NCBI GenBank assembly: GCA_004352715.1
Contig: SCFE01000017.1
Span: 2,227,533-2,291,532, forward strand
Direction: 5' to 3'
DNA: 64,000 nt
DNA from: Hofstenia miamia
Taxonomy: Eukaryota > Xenacoelomorpha > Acoela
The notes under the pieces were generated by a model. That model searched no databases, was not told the origin of the DNA, and worked only from the letters and a program-made list of their open reading frames with translations. This document shows, piece after piece, positions 10,181 through 23,337 of the stretch; the stretch's first letter is position 1, and the number at the start of each line of letters is the position of its first letter. The translations under genes were made by a program, and so were the position numbers.

Positions 10181-12200
10181 AAATTTTGCAAAAAATTTTA
10201 TCCCATATGTCAATTTATAAAGGGAAAAATGAAGCAGATGCCATTGAATATAATTTCATGAAAATGCCATCACTCGAATGTTCAATTACATCATCAATTC
10301 TAATTGGTTGTTGGTAATATTATAAAATAATGTAAAGATATTATCTGTATCATTTGAATTTCTTGAGTCAATTTTGCATTTAATGAATTTAAGAGGTAAG
10401 TTAAGTCGTGCGAACAAGGGAAATACCTTAAATTATATAATATTGAAGAGGATCAAGACACATTTTTTCCGGCAATTTGTATAATAGATGCTCGGCTAAA
10501 TTTATCCGTAAGTTTAATCTATAGTTGATTTTTAAATNNNNNNNNNNNNNNNNNNNNNNNNNNNNNNNNNNNNNNNNNNNNNNNNNNNNNNNNNNNNNNN
10601 NNNNNNNNNNNNNNNNNNNNNNNNNNNNNNNNNNNNNNNNNNNNNNNNNNNNNNNNNNNNNNNNNNNNNNNNNNNNNNNNNNNNNNNNNNNNNNNNNNNN
10701 NNNNNNNNNNNNNNNNNNNNNNNNNNNNNNNNNNNNNNNNNNNNNNNNNNNNNNNNNNNNNNNNNNNNNNNNNNNNNNNNNNNNNNNNNNNNNNNNNNNN
10801 NNNNNNNNNNNNNNNNNNNNNNNNNNNNNNNNNNNNNNNNNNNNNNNNNNNNNNNNNNNNNNNNNNNNNNNNNNNNNNNNNNNNNNNNNNNNNNNNNNNN
10901 NNNNNNNNNNNNNNNNNNNNNNNNNNNNNNNNNNNNNNNNNNNNNNNNNNNNNNNNNNNNNNNNNNNNNNNNNNNNNNNNNNNNNNNNNNNNNNNNNNNN
11001 NNNNNNNNNNNNNNNNNNNNNNNNNNNNNNNNNNNNNNNNNNNNNNNNNNNNNNNNNNNNNNNNNNNNNNNNNNNNNNNNNNNNNNNNNNNNNNNNNNNN
11101 NNNNNNNNNNNNNNNNNNNNNNNNNNNNNNNNNNNNNNNNNNNNNNNNNNNNNNNNNNNNNNNNNNNNNNNNNNNNNNNNNNNNNNNNNNNNNNNNNNNN
11201 NNNNNNNNNNNNNNNNNNNNNNNNNNNNNNNNNNNNNNNNNNNNNNNNNNNNNNNNNNNNNNNNNNNNNNNNNNNNNNNNNNNNNNNNNNNNNNNNNNNN
11301 NNNNNNNNNNNNNNNNNNNNNNNNNNNNNNNNNNNNNNNNNNNNNNNNNNNNNNNNNNNNNNNNNNNNNNNNNNNNNNNNNNNNNNNNNNNNNNNNNNNN
11401 NNNNNNNNNNNNNNNNNNNNNNNNNNNNNNNNNNNNNNNNNNNNNNNNNNNNNNNNNNNNNNNNNNNNNNNNNNNNNNNNNNNNNNNNNNNNNNNNNNNN
11501 NNNNNNNNNNNAAGATCATATCTATATCATTTGAATTTCTCACGTCAATTTTGCATTTAATGAATTTAAGAGGTAAGTTAAGTCGTGCGAACAAGGGAAA
11601 TACCTTAAATTATATAATATTGAAGAGGATCAAGACACATTTTTTCCGGCAATTTGTATAATAGATGCTCGGCTAAATTAATCCGTAAGTTTAATCTATA
11701 GTTGATTTTTAAATACTGGAGGCCCAAAACCGCATTTAAGAAAGAAAACAATATCCATTTCAAGTACATTTTATTAACACGTAATTGAATACGTCATTCT
11801 GTTTTGCTGTTAGAGGGCTACAACAATTTGAGCTACAATTTCTTGTAATGCTGCTTTCATTTTGTTAGGTTGAACTAAAATTAGAANCCGTCAAAATTTT
11901 GCAAAAAATTTTATCCCATATGTCAATTTATAAAGGGAAAAATGAAGCAGATGCCATTGAATATAATTTCATGAAAATGCCATCACTCGAATGTTCAATT
12001 ACATCATCAATTCTAATTGGTTGTTGGTAATATTATAAAATAATGTAAAGATATTATCTGTATCATTTGAATTTCTTGAGTCAATTTTGCATTTAATGAA
12101 TTTAAGAGGTAAGTTAAGTCGTGCGAACAAGGGAAATACCTTAAATTATATAATATTGAAGAGGATCAAGACAAATTTTTTCTGGCAATGTGTGTAATAG
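10181..12200 (+). repeat. Tandem array, unit about 536 bp, spanning an assembly gap
   Basis: A block starting AAATTTTGCAAAAAATTTTA is at 10181 and again at 11894. The block AAGATATTATCTGTATCATT at 10335 recurs as a close variant at 11512. Copies 2 and 3 are offset by 536 bp, which defines the unit. The first and second are separated by an N-run, so copy number is unknown. Copies are near-identical apart from scattered changes, and the third diverges after about 12200. No coding content was recognised. This is a satellite-like or recent tandem duplication that probably caused the gap. Confidence 0.75.
10538..11511. other. Assembly gap inside the tandem array
   Basis: 974 N. Long open frames reported across it are artefacts of translating N. 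Confidence 0.98.
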
Positions 12201-12247
12201 ACGCATTTAAATTATATTTTTCAAAATATATATTAAATTTGATATAG

Positions 12248-12248
<1 letters not shown>

Positions 12249-12281
<33 letters not shown>

Positions 12282-13281
12282 NNNNNNNNNNNNNNNNNNN
12301 NNNNNNNNNNNNNNNNNNNNNNNNNNNNNNNNNNNNNNNNNNNNNNNNNNNNNNNNNNNNNNNNNNNNNNNNNNNNNNNNNNNNNNNNNNNNNNNNNNNN
12401 NNNNNNNNNNNNNNNNNNNNNNNNNNNNNNNNNNNNNNNNNNNNNNNNNNNNNNNNNNNNNNNNNNNNNNNNNNNNNNNNNNNNNNNNNNNNNNNNNNNN
12501 NNNNNNNNNNNNNNNNNNNNNNNNNNNNNNNNNNNNNNNNNNNNNNNNNNNNNNNNNNNNNNNNNNNNNNNNNNNNNNNNNNNNNNNNNNNNNNNNNNNN
12601 NNNNNNNNNNNNNNNNNNNNNNNNNNNNNNNNNNNNNNNNNNNNNNNNNNNNNNNNNNNNNNNNNNNNNNNNNNNNNNNNNNNNNNNNNNNNNNNNNNNN
12701 NNNNNNNNNNNNNNNNNNNNNNNNNNNNNNNNNNNNNNNNNNNNNNNNNNNNNNNNNNNNNNNNNNNNNNNNNNNNNNNNNNNNNNNNNNNNNNNNNNNN
12801 NNNNNNNNNNNNNNNNNNNNNNNNNNNNNNNNNNNNNNNNNNNNNNNNNNNNNNNNNNNNNNNNNNNNNNNNNNNNNNNNNNNNNNNNNNNNNNNNNNNN
12901 NNNNNNNNNNNNNNNNNNNNNNNNNNNNNNNNNNNNNNNNNNNNNNNNNNNNNNNNNNNNNNNNNNNNNNNNNNNNNNNNNNNNNNNNNNNNNNNNNNNN
13001 NNNNNNNNNNNNNNNNNNNNNNNNNNNNNNNNNNNNNNNNNNNNNNNNNNNNNNNNNNNNNNNNNNNNNNNNNNNNNNNNNNNNNNNNNNNNNNNNNNNN
13101 NNNNNNNNNNNNNNNNNNNNNNNNNNNNNNNNNNNNNNNNNNNNNNNNNNNNNNNNNNNNNNNNNNNNNNNNNNNNNNNNNNNNNNNNNNNNNNNNNNNN
13201 NNNNNNNNNNNNNNNNNNNNNNNNNNNNNNNNNNNNNNNNNNNNNNNNNNNNNNNNNNNNNNNNNNNNNNNNNNNNNNNNN
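12249..13281. other. (TA)n microsatellite running into an assembly gap
   Basis: (TA) dinucleotides from 12249 to 12281 are followed by exactly 1000 N (12282-13281), a placeholder of unknown true size. It cuts the RT domain of the non-LTR element that resumes at 13282. Confidence 0.95.
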
Positions 13282-14590
13282 AACTGAAGAATATGCGGTG
13301 ATAATTCGCTTGCAAAATCACGCAGGAGTTTTCCAGGAATTAAATCTGCACCAGTACCCAAAAAAGCCTTGCTGAGTGCATCTATCACTGACTTAATATC
13401 AATATCAATATGATTTATGACGTTGTCCGAAAAATCCAGATATATGTCAGAAATGTCATTATCGGAATAAAAGGACCCAAAAAACACATAAAAACCATCA
13501 GCAATTTCTTTGCTCGTTCCAAAATATTCAGCTCCAAACTTCATACCTGAGGGTAAAGACATCTCCCTATCAAGAGATCTTATTAGTTTAAAACAATCGG
13601 CTGTAGAGTTTCTATTTTTGAAGTTATCAAGGAATAAGATAGTATCAAGTTCAACAGAGTCTGATAATTCCTGTTTAATGGTTTGGGACTTCAATTTAAA
13701 ATAGTAATTTGCAGTCCTTTTAAATGCACGTTCAACTGTATTCAAAGAATTCTATAAATGAATAGAACACGAGCTATAATGATAAGGTAATTGTTTTCTT
13801 CGATTTCTCTTGCGCGGAACATAAAAATTCAATAGTTGAAAAAAAGAAAGAAAAGTAATCACTTTCTTCCGGTGATTTCAGAAAAGAAAACAGATTTACT
13901 GCAAGTTCCTCAGAGAAGGCAGTATGGTTAATCTGAGAGAGACTGTAAACAGAATTTGTGTTTGGCTGTTGGTAATTTCGATACATAGGAATATTGAATG
14001 GAATGCAACAATGGTCAATGAACTTCACAGTAAAAACCTCCTCACGTTCCACACATGAAAAATTTACACAAATAAGGTCCAGCAGACTTCCTGAAGAGTG
14101 TGTTACAACATCCACAAAATGATGAAAAGAATGTTCAAAAAGAAGCGTGCAGAAATCATTGTCATACGCAGATAATGATTGATAGTACTCCAGTCAACAG
14201 CAGGAAGGTTTACACAAACAACAACATTAACCACCAGACGATAAACCTAAAACAGAGATAAACACTCTAGAGAGATCGATAGTAGCAATCCTGTAAGAAC
14301 TTCGCTCTGGTGGCTTATAAACAACACAAAGTGTAATCATATCACAGAGTTTAATAGCACAAAAGAAATCACTGCATTCCTCAAGAACAACAAAGGGAAG
14401 ATCGATTTTCCCAATTATTGCAACACCACCATGACTGCCAGAGGCTCTGTCAAAACGTGCAAGCACTCAATAAGGACAAGGAGAAGGAAATAAACCAGTA
14501 ACAGACGAATCCAGCCATGTTTCACAGCAACAAATAATATCAAAAAGCTGAAAGAACGTGTAATGATCGCACACATGTTTAAGTTATCCG
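13282..14590 (-). mobile_element. Non-LTR retrotransposon: endonuclease plus linker and RT start, cut by gap
   Basis: Reading right to left from about 14575: FDIICCCETWLDSSVTG (the ETWL active-site glutamate block of the apurinic-type endonuclease), RASGSHGGVAIIG, LCVVYKPPERSS, a decayed GDFN-type region, and SSGSLLDLICVNF with a following DHCCIPF. After a frame change come the pre-RT linker (AEYFGTSKEIADGFYVFF) and the RT start (DALSKAFLGTGADLIPGKLL), which runs into the gap at 13281. The order EN-linker-RT and the motifs fit CR1/jockey-type ORF2. Frameshifts near 14225 and 13770 and an in-frame stop at about 14467 make it inactive. The 5' end of the element was not located. Confidence 0.78.
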
Positions 14591-15947
14591 ATTAACTCTA
14601 AATATCTCATTATTCGTTTAGAGACAGAAACCAAAAAAATCGAGACACCTCACTCAATGCTTTTAATTTTGCAAGCATTAAAAACGTGTTTTGTTTGAAT
14701 ATTGATAATCTTATGTAAATAATTATTCCGTGATAGATTAATGGCATGCTGTGATTATTTCCAATCATTGATGGTAATAATTTTGAATTTAAATTTTAAG
14801 CCTAATTCATAAGCAGAGCTTAACGCCGTGGTGATCCGGCTATCAAAATAAAAATAAGGCTACCAACGTAAAAATTCCCTGCCGTATTTAATTAAACGTG
14901 ACGTTTCGCTGAAGATATAATCTAATAATGAATTATGAGATCTCATAGGTTTATGCTTTTAAAGGCAAAGTGGGCAATGGGCATTTTTACTAGCAATTTC
15001 CATAAGTTCTAAATCATTACTATATTAAGATTCATTTGCAATATAGTATAGCGGTAAACGTTAAATGGAAAGTTAGCATTCAAAATGGTTTTATTGTTTA
15101 GATACTTAATACTTAGAGCTCTTATTTACAGATTTATACCACTCACTCGACATTCAATGTTCAATAGCACTATTACGTTATGCACTTGCATTGATTAAAA
15201 AGAGACAACTTATTGGCCCAAGTTAATGAATTGCATGTGTGATCTACAAACTTTTTCGCACAACATACGTGAATTTTTTTTAAATTACAGTGTGTTTACA
15301 ATAATAATGATGGTAGTTGTCGCGTGCTTTCGCAGCTTGAGATTGAGAAAATTCCAGACTTAATTCGCGGACCGGTATGACCAGACCAGAGACACAAGTG
15401 ACAAATTTTGAGCGGTGAGCAAATCCGGTCCGGTCCGATGGTCAATAAGGACTGACAAAATGTTTAGCTTCAAAAGAAAAAGAAGAGCTTTTTGTTTATA
15501 TTTTTCTGAACGATAAATACTCTGTTCAATATTAACATTATAACATTTACTTATATTTGAAATCACGCCATACCATAATCGCCACCTATTTTTTAACAAA
15601 AATTTAGAAATTTCTGATGAGTTATGAAGCTTAAAAATTCGATTTTTGCATAAAAATTTTTTATTCTAGAATTGATTATATTTTGATTCATCACACATTT
15701 CTCTACACATCTATACAACTACAATAAGGGACTCGTTTTTGGTGTGATTCTATACACTTTTTTGTATTAGGTGTTACCATGCTTTGAATGTGCTTATAAT
15801 ATATACTGATTAATTAAGGAGTGTCATATGCTAAAATTGTGAATAAAAATCATTTTACCAATGTATGATGATAACATTTATTACTTATTTCGTTCCTAAA
15901 ATATTAAAAACACAACATACGGTTTGTTTAAAGTTTATTCATTTATT
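14591..15947. other. No recognisable gene
   Basis: A+T-rich sequence. The only distinctive part is a short island of CCGGTCCG-type words at 15380-15455. Confidence 0.4.
15380..15455. repeat. Degenerate CCGGTCC word island
   Basis: GACCGGTATGACCAGACCAG, then TCCGGTCCGGTCCGATGGTC. Resembles the other word islands of the window but with a different core word. No terminal repeats identified. Confidence 0.35.
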
Positions 15948-16704
15948 CCTATTAGGATGGGGTTACTGAAGAAGTCAACAGACTAACTCAGTCGGTGAAA
16001 CCAAGCTCCGGGCCCGGACCATACCCCTAGAAGTGTACCTGGCCAGTTTGATCTTGAGAATCCTCTGGTGACCGCCGGCAGTAAGAGTGCTGATCTGTGT
16101 TGAGTCTGATCAGCAGAGTAAAGCTAAATGCCGAACTTCAGTTAAGAGGGTTGCGCCTCTCCCGCTTTGGCCAACCAAGGCTACTAACGGTGGCGACTTT
16201 AGAGAGAGCCTGCTGGCTGCTATAAAGATCTGAAGAAACAAATTGGAGCCAGCTAACACTGAAATTCAAACCATTCTTGTGATTAAAAACTCCTCGACAG
16301 GGCAATAAAATCTGTCGGATCATAACTACCTGTTACGAAGCAAAGCTGCCTCACAGGAAGGCACAGCAAACGCTGGCCTAGGCCTATCTCACAGGCCAGA
16401 GGCAGAGAGTTCCCTCTCTGTATGACTGCCCTATGTGACGCACCCTAACTGGTGCCAGCAGCAGTCTTGCTAACAGTGTTTCCACTGCGTCGCCGTCTGT
16501 CTCCACAACACTAGAACAGACAAGCTTTTCGACCGTTACCGCCCCATATATACAAAGTATGCATGGTGGCACCTTCTGTACTCTGGTTTTAACGTCTGAT
16601 GTGAGTACGGGCCTCCGCACACCGACGCGCCCACTGAGTGTTAGCATTACCCAGGAACTCTTTGGGACGTTTTAGGCAAAGCCCTTATGGTTCCCTATTA
16701 GGAT
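15948..16704. mobile_element. GC-rich insert bounded by an 11-bp direct repeat (unclassified retroposon-like)
   Basis: CCTATTAGGAT occurs at 15948-15958 and again at 16694-16704. Between them lie 735 bp (15959-16693) that are clearly more GC-rich than the surroundings. An 11-bp duplication without terminal inverted repeats fits target-primed insertion of a LINE or SINE-like sequence rather than a cut-and-paste transposon. The insert begins GGGGTTACTGAAGAAGTC and ends TTATGGTTC, with no poly(A). Minus-strand frames of 61 and 87 codons (16138-16323, 16384-16647) match nothing I recognise. It could be the untranslated part of a non-LTR element, a SINE, or a foreign segment. Confidence 0.65.
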
Positions 16705-19319
16705 TCATAACAATTTTAGCACTCGAAACACGGCAATAGATCAAAATGACCTTTAAGAATTTTTGCTTCATTATTCATTCAGCAAATCCAATGTGTTGAT
16801 AATCTCATTGAATTTGCTATGTGTAGAAATTTTCTATCTATTCCATAATTTTCGCATTTGAAAGATCAGATGGAAATTTATTCTCAAGGAGTAATCTCTT
16901 TTCTAAAGATCTTGATGATTTGCCGGTTTGGACTTACTGCTATTGCGTTTGAGTTTCTTCGAATTAATTTAGAAATACGGTAATTTGTCTAATGTGCATA
17001 TTTTATTTTACATATCAATATCAATATATCTATTTTTGGTCATGTGGTAAATATTAGATTTGCTAAAATTATGCATAATTACTTAAAGTGAACGCTGAAT
17101 GGAGACATATTTTAGCTTAGCAAGTATAATATAATAGCAAATATGAAATTAAATTGGTCCCAGTCTCAGTTAAAATTGAAAATTTTGGCCTAATATCTGT
17201 GTTTCTGCTTTTTCAATTTTTAAATGTCTTGACTCATTGTTATTTTAGGTAACTTAAACATACAATAAAGAATCATATTTTAATACCGTCTACAAATAAT
17301 TTAATTAAAAAATAACGAGCTTATTACTGTAGCATGGTATTTGAAAACACTTTTTTTAAATGTAAACACAGTTTCTGAATGTTCTTAGCCTATTATTAAA
17401 TTTATATGTAGAAATAACGTTGCATTTTATAGGTTTAGAATTTAAACCGCTCATGTAAAACAAAATGCGAGGTTTTACATAAAGTGGGAAATTTTGATAT
17501 ACAGTAGAAACTGAGCAATTAATGCAAAATAGAGTTCCAAATTTCAGAAGTTCTTATAAAAATTTTTATAATCTTTGAAAATCAGAATATTGTGAATTCA
17601 TTTTAAAAATTGTTTGAAATAAGTGGTATTATAAATTTAATATATTGAAGAGAATATTAGTAAGTGGGAGGGGGCCATAGAGGTCCCGCTCCCCTAGATC
17701 TGCTATTTTCCAGAAAATATATTTTGAGTTTTTCATTCAGAATGCCAATGCATTTCTCGAAAATTGTCAAATAATCACAACAGTGATGGCTAAGTACGTG
17801 GTGATTAGAGAATGCTTGATTGCTTGTGAAGTGTAGCTTGATTGAATCTTGATGTTTATACAGGGCGTCGAGCTAATGTTTTGGGTGCAGAGAACATCAG
17901 TTTAGAAAGCAAAGAAATTATGAAATGTGCTCCATCAGGTTTTCAATTTTCGGCGAAATATTTAAAAAAAATTAATAACTAAGGTCTAAAAATACATTTT
18001 TAGGGTCTATATTTTCAATAATTACAAAAATGCTTGCGGGGCTTTGCCCCCGATTTTAGTCATTCATTTGAGAATAACTGAGATGTCCCTCACCCATCAG
18101 AAAGTCCTGCGTACACCTCTGTTCAAATTACTTAACAGTTTTTAATTGATCCAGTGTAAAGTTTTTGTACTTCCTACAAGGTTTTTTGAGCACTTTGACG
18201 ATATAGTGTTTTAGAAATATCCCAATTCACTAACTGTACACAGCTTTATGTATACTTTGAAAGTAGTTTTGTCAACTGCCATTAAATTTTTTTGAATATT
18301 CAAGTTTGGATGTGGTAATGCGCTGATATGTCCTTAGAAGTGGGTAAAGTCATTCGACTAAAATTTTGAAAGTTTGCAAAATATTGGTCAAATCTTCGAA
18401 AACCTTGACAATTTTTGGAAAATTTGTCAAATATTTGGCAAAAAATTGACAAATCTTTGGAAATGATATTCAAATGCAATTAAATAATTTGGCATTCCTT
18501 TGGAATTTTTTTGATAAATTTTCCAAATTTTTTTCTAGGGTTGCATAAATTATCCTAATTGCTGCACCCCACTTAGCCTCTTCATGGGGGACTGCAGTCC
18601 CATAGTCCTCTTCTTAAATCCACAATTGATTTTAATGGTGAGGTCAAATCAAATGCGTAACCAGGGTAGCGCAATAAATTATTATTAAGAATAATTGATG
18701 CTAAATATTTGAATAAAAAGTATATATATATTTACGGAAATAAAATATATATAACGCCAATACCCAATGATACAAAATAACATTTAACAATGTTAGATGC
18801 ACATTACTGATAGAATCTACTGCCAATAAATCCGGAGCCAGATATGTCCAAGGTTGTCGAAAAATAATTGTTGTATAAATAGTTGTCAATAAAATTATTA
18901 AAATAATATATTTTGAAGCCTTATTGCACAATACAGCTATATAGTTTTGACAGAACAATTACTGAACAATATTTATAAACAGTTTCCATAACGATTCACA
19001 GCTGGAATGGAGGCTATACAATTATTTATACAACAATTATAATCATATAATTTCATAGTCAGCGATTATCATTCTCTTTAACCATCTTTCCAACGACCAC
19101 GCAGATTGAAGAAACGAAATTTTTCTTGGTAAAAAACAAGAATGTATTTCTCTTGCCATCTCATCGAAAAGGGTGAATCTTTTTAAATGGATTGAATAGG
19201 TTATTCTGGAAAACCGTGACCAGCAATTTGTAGAAAAGTAATGGTTCGGTAGAACACAAATTTGCAGCCAATTTGCACTGAGACACTAACAAAGTACATT
19301 GAGAAAATTACACACCAAG
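16705..19319. other. Mostly featureless; one repeat end at 18031
   Basis: No coding region recognised. A GC-rich stretch near 17660-17700 and the repeat at 18031-18121 are the only notable parts. Confidence 0.4.
18031..18121 (+). repeat. Repeat family R2 (ends CCTGCGTAC-CCTCTG), copy 1
   Basis: Blocks GCGGGGCTTTGCCCC, TTAGTCATTCATTTGA, GAGATGTCCCTCA and CAGAAAGTCCTGCGTACACC recur, diverged, at 43180-43264 and 60814-60900 in the same orientation. Similarity extends upstream through a TTTAGGGTC-containing A+T-rich region. The end, read on the other strand as CAGAGGTGTACGCAGGA, looks like the terminus of a hAT-type transposon, but no matching opposite end or target duplication was seen. Confidence 0.5.
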
Positions 19320-20300
19320 TCAAAAAAGCCTTTCACTTGAATTGCCCGACAAGTTTGCATTAATTATCATGGGTGAACTCATGGAGATACACATTATTTT
19401 GGTCTTTATGCGGATTATCCCGGGGACATAGGTGATTCGGTCTTGTTAGCTGTGGCCTCTTTATTGTACAAAACTAATTTTACTGCACCAAGTATTCGCG
19501 ACATTATTGATGCGACACTTAATTTTTGGTAAATCTTTGGAAAATGTTCTTGATTTACTCTGGGATAACGAGAAAATTAATAAACGACTAGCCGATTAAC
19601 TATATGTTCCTTTTATAGCCTGCACTTGGCATTTTCTAAATTTGGCCATCAATACTTACATTTGTCCAATAAGGGATAAGAAAATCTACTATTCAAATTG
19701 AACAATCTGATACAAAAGCTGTCAAATTTAAATCAAGCCACTATTTTGCGTCAAAAGACATCTCGAAAACCTGTTCTGAGAAATGTTACCCGTTGGTCTT
19801 CAAGTTTTGAACAAGTGTCCATTTATGTTGCCCTACGTACATCTATCGATGTGTCAGATCCAAAACTCACAGAGTTCATTTCCTCAGCGTCGAAAAATTT
19901 CGAATTGACAAAATACATGAGAAACTGCAAAAAATTCAGTCAGTGACCTTCGGGAATACAAAGATACCTAGTTTAGAGATGCCCAAATACTTCACAGTCT
20001 GGAATTTGTAAAGTCCTTTGATGGTCAGACCAGCACGAATGACACTGCACAGCTAGAAGCACATTTCTCATTGACTCTGGTAATATTATAATTGTGGACA
20101 ATAGAAAATGACTATCAAAAATTTGTGAAATGCTAAAGACGAAGCGGAAGAGAATTGACCGTGTTATTGGAGGGAATTTATGCTAGATGCTTGGAACGTC
20201 AAATCTCTTGGGAAGGCTTAGTCGAGCAAAGTTAATTTTTCGAAAAATTTGCCTCTACTTGTAAATCAAAAGCTGTGGACTATTTGTTCGGTTCAAGATA
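19320..20300 (+). mobile_element. hAT-superfamily transposase remnant, frameshifted
   Basis: Pieces in different frames read in correct order. A LPDKFALII block is followed by THYFGLYADYPGD, then GKSLENVLDLLWDN and NKRLAD with LAINTY. Next is a clean 82-codon frame, 19698-19946, with KPVLRNVTRWSSSFEQVSIY and VALRTS. The last recognisable part is LEAHF and a degraded tail with LEGIYARCLERQ. RPVLRNVTRWSSTF is a well-known block of one branch of hAT/ZBED-type transposases, and the upstream LPDKFxLIxDGW-type block precedes it in the same family. In-frame stops and at least three frame changes show it is dead. The C-terminal dimerisation domain was not identified. Terminal repeats were not found, so the ends are approximate. 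Confidence 0.68.
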
Positions 20301-22972
20301 TTTTCAATCTTGAGTTTCAATTAAGTTAAGATATTAACTTTTATTGAATTATAGATCACCATCTATAATTAAAAAATATAACTCAAATGAATCTTCAGTA
20401 AAATCGCAAGTATCTGGATGGGACTAAGCTTACGGATGCTCCACCAGTCACATGTCTGCTGCGTAATTTACTTTCTGCATATTTGGTTCTAACGGACATT
20501 AAAGAACATAAAGGATTTTTACCATTGGAATCACTTACTTACTTGAAGAGCTTCGCATCTGCCATCTTTACATGTTCTCAATATGATGTATTTTTCAATA
20601 TCTCGAAATCTTATGACCTTTCTCTGTAGTTTATCAATTTTGTTCTCATTTTACTTGATAATCCCTTCGCAAATGGTTCATCCATAAGTGATTATACTTA
20701 GCGCTAAGGAATTAGGCAAAGTCATCAGTTAATCTTTATGAAAACCAAGATGTTTTAGTCTTAGAAAAAGGAAAAGTGTGGATTTTGCAGAGACTAGTTT
20801 TATTGTTTTGAAATTTTAATATAGGAAAAAATAATTACCATAATTCAATTATTTATTTTTTCGCGAATAACAATAACAAATATTTATTTCTGATGCACAA
20901 TACTATTGCAATACAATACACATACACAGTATCCCTGGATATGCCTCCAGAGAAACAAAGCTTACTGATAGGAAATTGTTAACCATGATTTTGAATATAC
21001 TTTCATCAAGAAATAATTTCATTCAAATTAGCAATATCCAGAAACATTAAATAGTGTGTTGATAAAATATTACTGCAATACAATATTATGCACCTATTAT
21101 GTTTAACTAAAATATATTTTACAAATAAATTAGACTGTGTGGCTTGATGTATAATATTATCAAAGTTTTTCTTCATTCTAAGATTAAAAAGTGATAGCAT
21201 TGCATTCTAAATTATCAAAAATTTATTTCCTCTTGTCAGACTATTTTCTTACTGAAAATCGTTATCTAAGTATACAGTAGAAGTAATCGCATAAATAGGT
21301 AGCCAACTAGATAAAAAATACTCGTAGAAATTCAAAATGATGAAAAAGGAAAATCAGTGCTTAAAATTGCAAAAACATTAATAGTCGAAAGCTAAGAAAT
21401 AGTGAAATTTGTGTAAAAGTTTGAATTAGAGACGAACAAAATTGCAGATAGATAAGAGTAAACGGGTTTTCGAATAATATAAAGAATTTCCCGGTCTTCG
21501 AAAACTATGTTGAAATCACACACAATACGTTTTGTTCCAAAGTTGCTCTCAAAAGTTTAAAATTCAACTAAGAAAAGAAATTTGTGATTGTATTTTGAAA
21601 TGACAGATGTTGCAAAATTAGCATTTGCTTTATCAAGTTGTTTTAACCACAATCTTCTGCAATGACATGAGGTATGACAACAAATGATCCTGATAGATGT
21701 TTGTAGCAGATCATCACACTCGCGTAAGAAACTATATTATTATATTGTGTTTCCAATAACATAAATTTTAGTATTGTTACTTTAGCATAAACAACAATGA
21801 AAAAACATGTTCTATATGTAATTTGAGTTAGAATATAAAAGGAAACGTTTGGAAATTTTGATCCGTGTAAGCAATGGCAAAATATTTTTTCAAGTGTGTC
21901 ACTTAGGGATTAACATGCCATTTTCTCTCAGCCTAGTTTGAAAATTGGAAATAGCGAGTCATAGATGCATCTATTGATTATCGTCCGTGAATGTAAAGTT
22001 GAATATTCCTATTACAGTGCATTCCATGAAAACATTAACTATTTTTATATGAAAATTCCCATTATTTTAAAAGAGTTTACAATCCTCTCCACTCTAAATG
22101 TTCAGCTAAACAGCAAATCCAAAGCTCAGTGGAATTATCACTAACATATTAGCTGTTTCATTGTATCTATATAAGCCATCCAATTCCATCATGTGGAGGC
22201 TTCAGATTTGCATACCTTCATTAGTTCGTGAATAATAACCTACCCAAATATTAACCTAACATATGCTAAATATTAACGTTTTTTTAAGCTAATAAAATTA
22301 ATTGTGAAAAATATACAAACTGCTAATTTGTATTTGAAAAAATTGTTTACGAAATCGTTATACATATTTACATAGTCAAGGAAAAATTTTCTTTTTCAAC
22401 ATAGGAAAAATTTTTCAACAGCTGCTGATGTTGGATTGTAGTTGTCTAATTTCACGTAAACACCAGGCAAAACATTATCAGTGTGCAATAATATTTTAAT
22501 ATTCCCACAAATTGATCTCTGAATTTTAAACTATAAAAACTAATGTTATTTAAACTTTTTTGTGAACCCCTTTAGACACATTCAATTACTTACAATAAGG
22601 CGCTGAAACTAAAGGCAAATCCAGCCTAACGCTATTCTGAAATTCGAAGGATCTCATTGGGTCCAATTTTAAGACTCCAGTAAAACCACCAACTGACTCA
22701 TCCGAGAAATGATCCATTGCTAAAATCATAATCCCATAATTGGCTAGCACCAATTTGTTCCATTTTTCAATTCGATCACATGAAGCGAATTATTCAACTA
22801 TTATCAATTTAGATTTAAAGGCAGCTGTTCAAGATGAAAAAGAATTCGCCCTGTAATCTCATTCCCTGTAATTGGGTAAAACTTATTTTTAACAACCTCA
22901 ACACAAATTATTAACCATGTTCATTTACTTAATCCCGAATTTGAAATTTGGCTATTGTTTTATACAATTTAA
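20301..22972. other. No recognisable gene
   Basis: A+T-rich sequence, no frame with a recognisable product on either strand. Confidence 0.4.
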
Positions 22973-23337
22973 TTAGTAAAATTTACTTTACTAACTTCAA
23001 AACAGATTATTAACTGTATTAACCTTAAAATAATATCTCAAACTTTTCTTGACATTCTAACTTTTCAATTAAGCCCTACCCAATCACTTAAAAAGATTTT
23101 TCTTGATAAGGCTTTGCCGAAACGTACGTCGGATTATTATTCTTTGCATTTTTGTTTTCATTTACTCATGTACCAACCTCGTTACAATTCAGTTAAATCA
23201 ATAATTGAGAAGGCTACTCAGGACGATCACCCCTTACTTGCAAATCTAAACACAACATTGAGGAAATTCATTCACAATGTTCTGATGACAAAGAAAAAAC
23301 CAGACAGTCTCTTTAAATACCCTCACAACAATCCATG

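Noticed and set aside
10428-11661. Long open frames of 378-388 codons on both strands
   Set aside because: They consist almost entirely of translated N in the gap 10538-11511. The same applies to frames across 12282-13281, 51630-52084, 53516-54281 and 59620-60619.
16138-16647. Two minus-strand frames in the GC-rich insert as genes
   Set aside because: Higher GC lowers stop frequency, and neither frame resembles a known protein or has supporting context.
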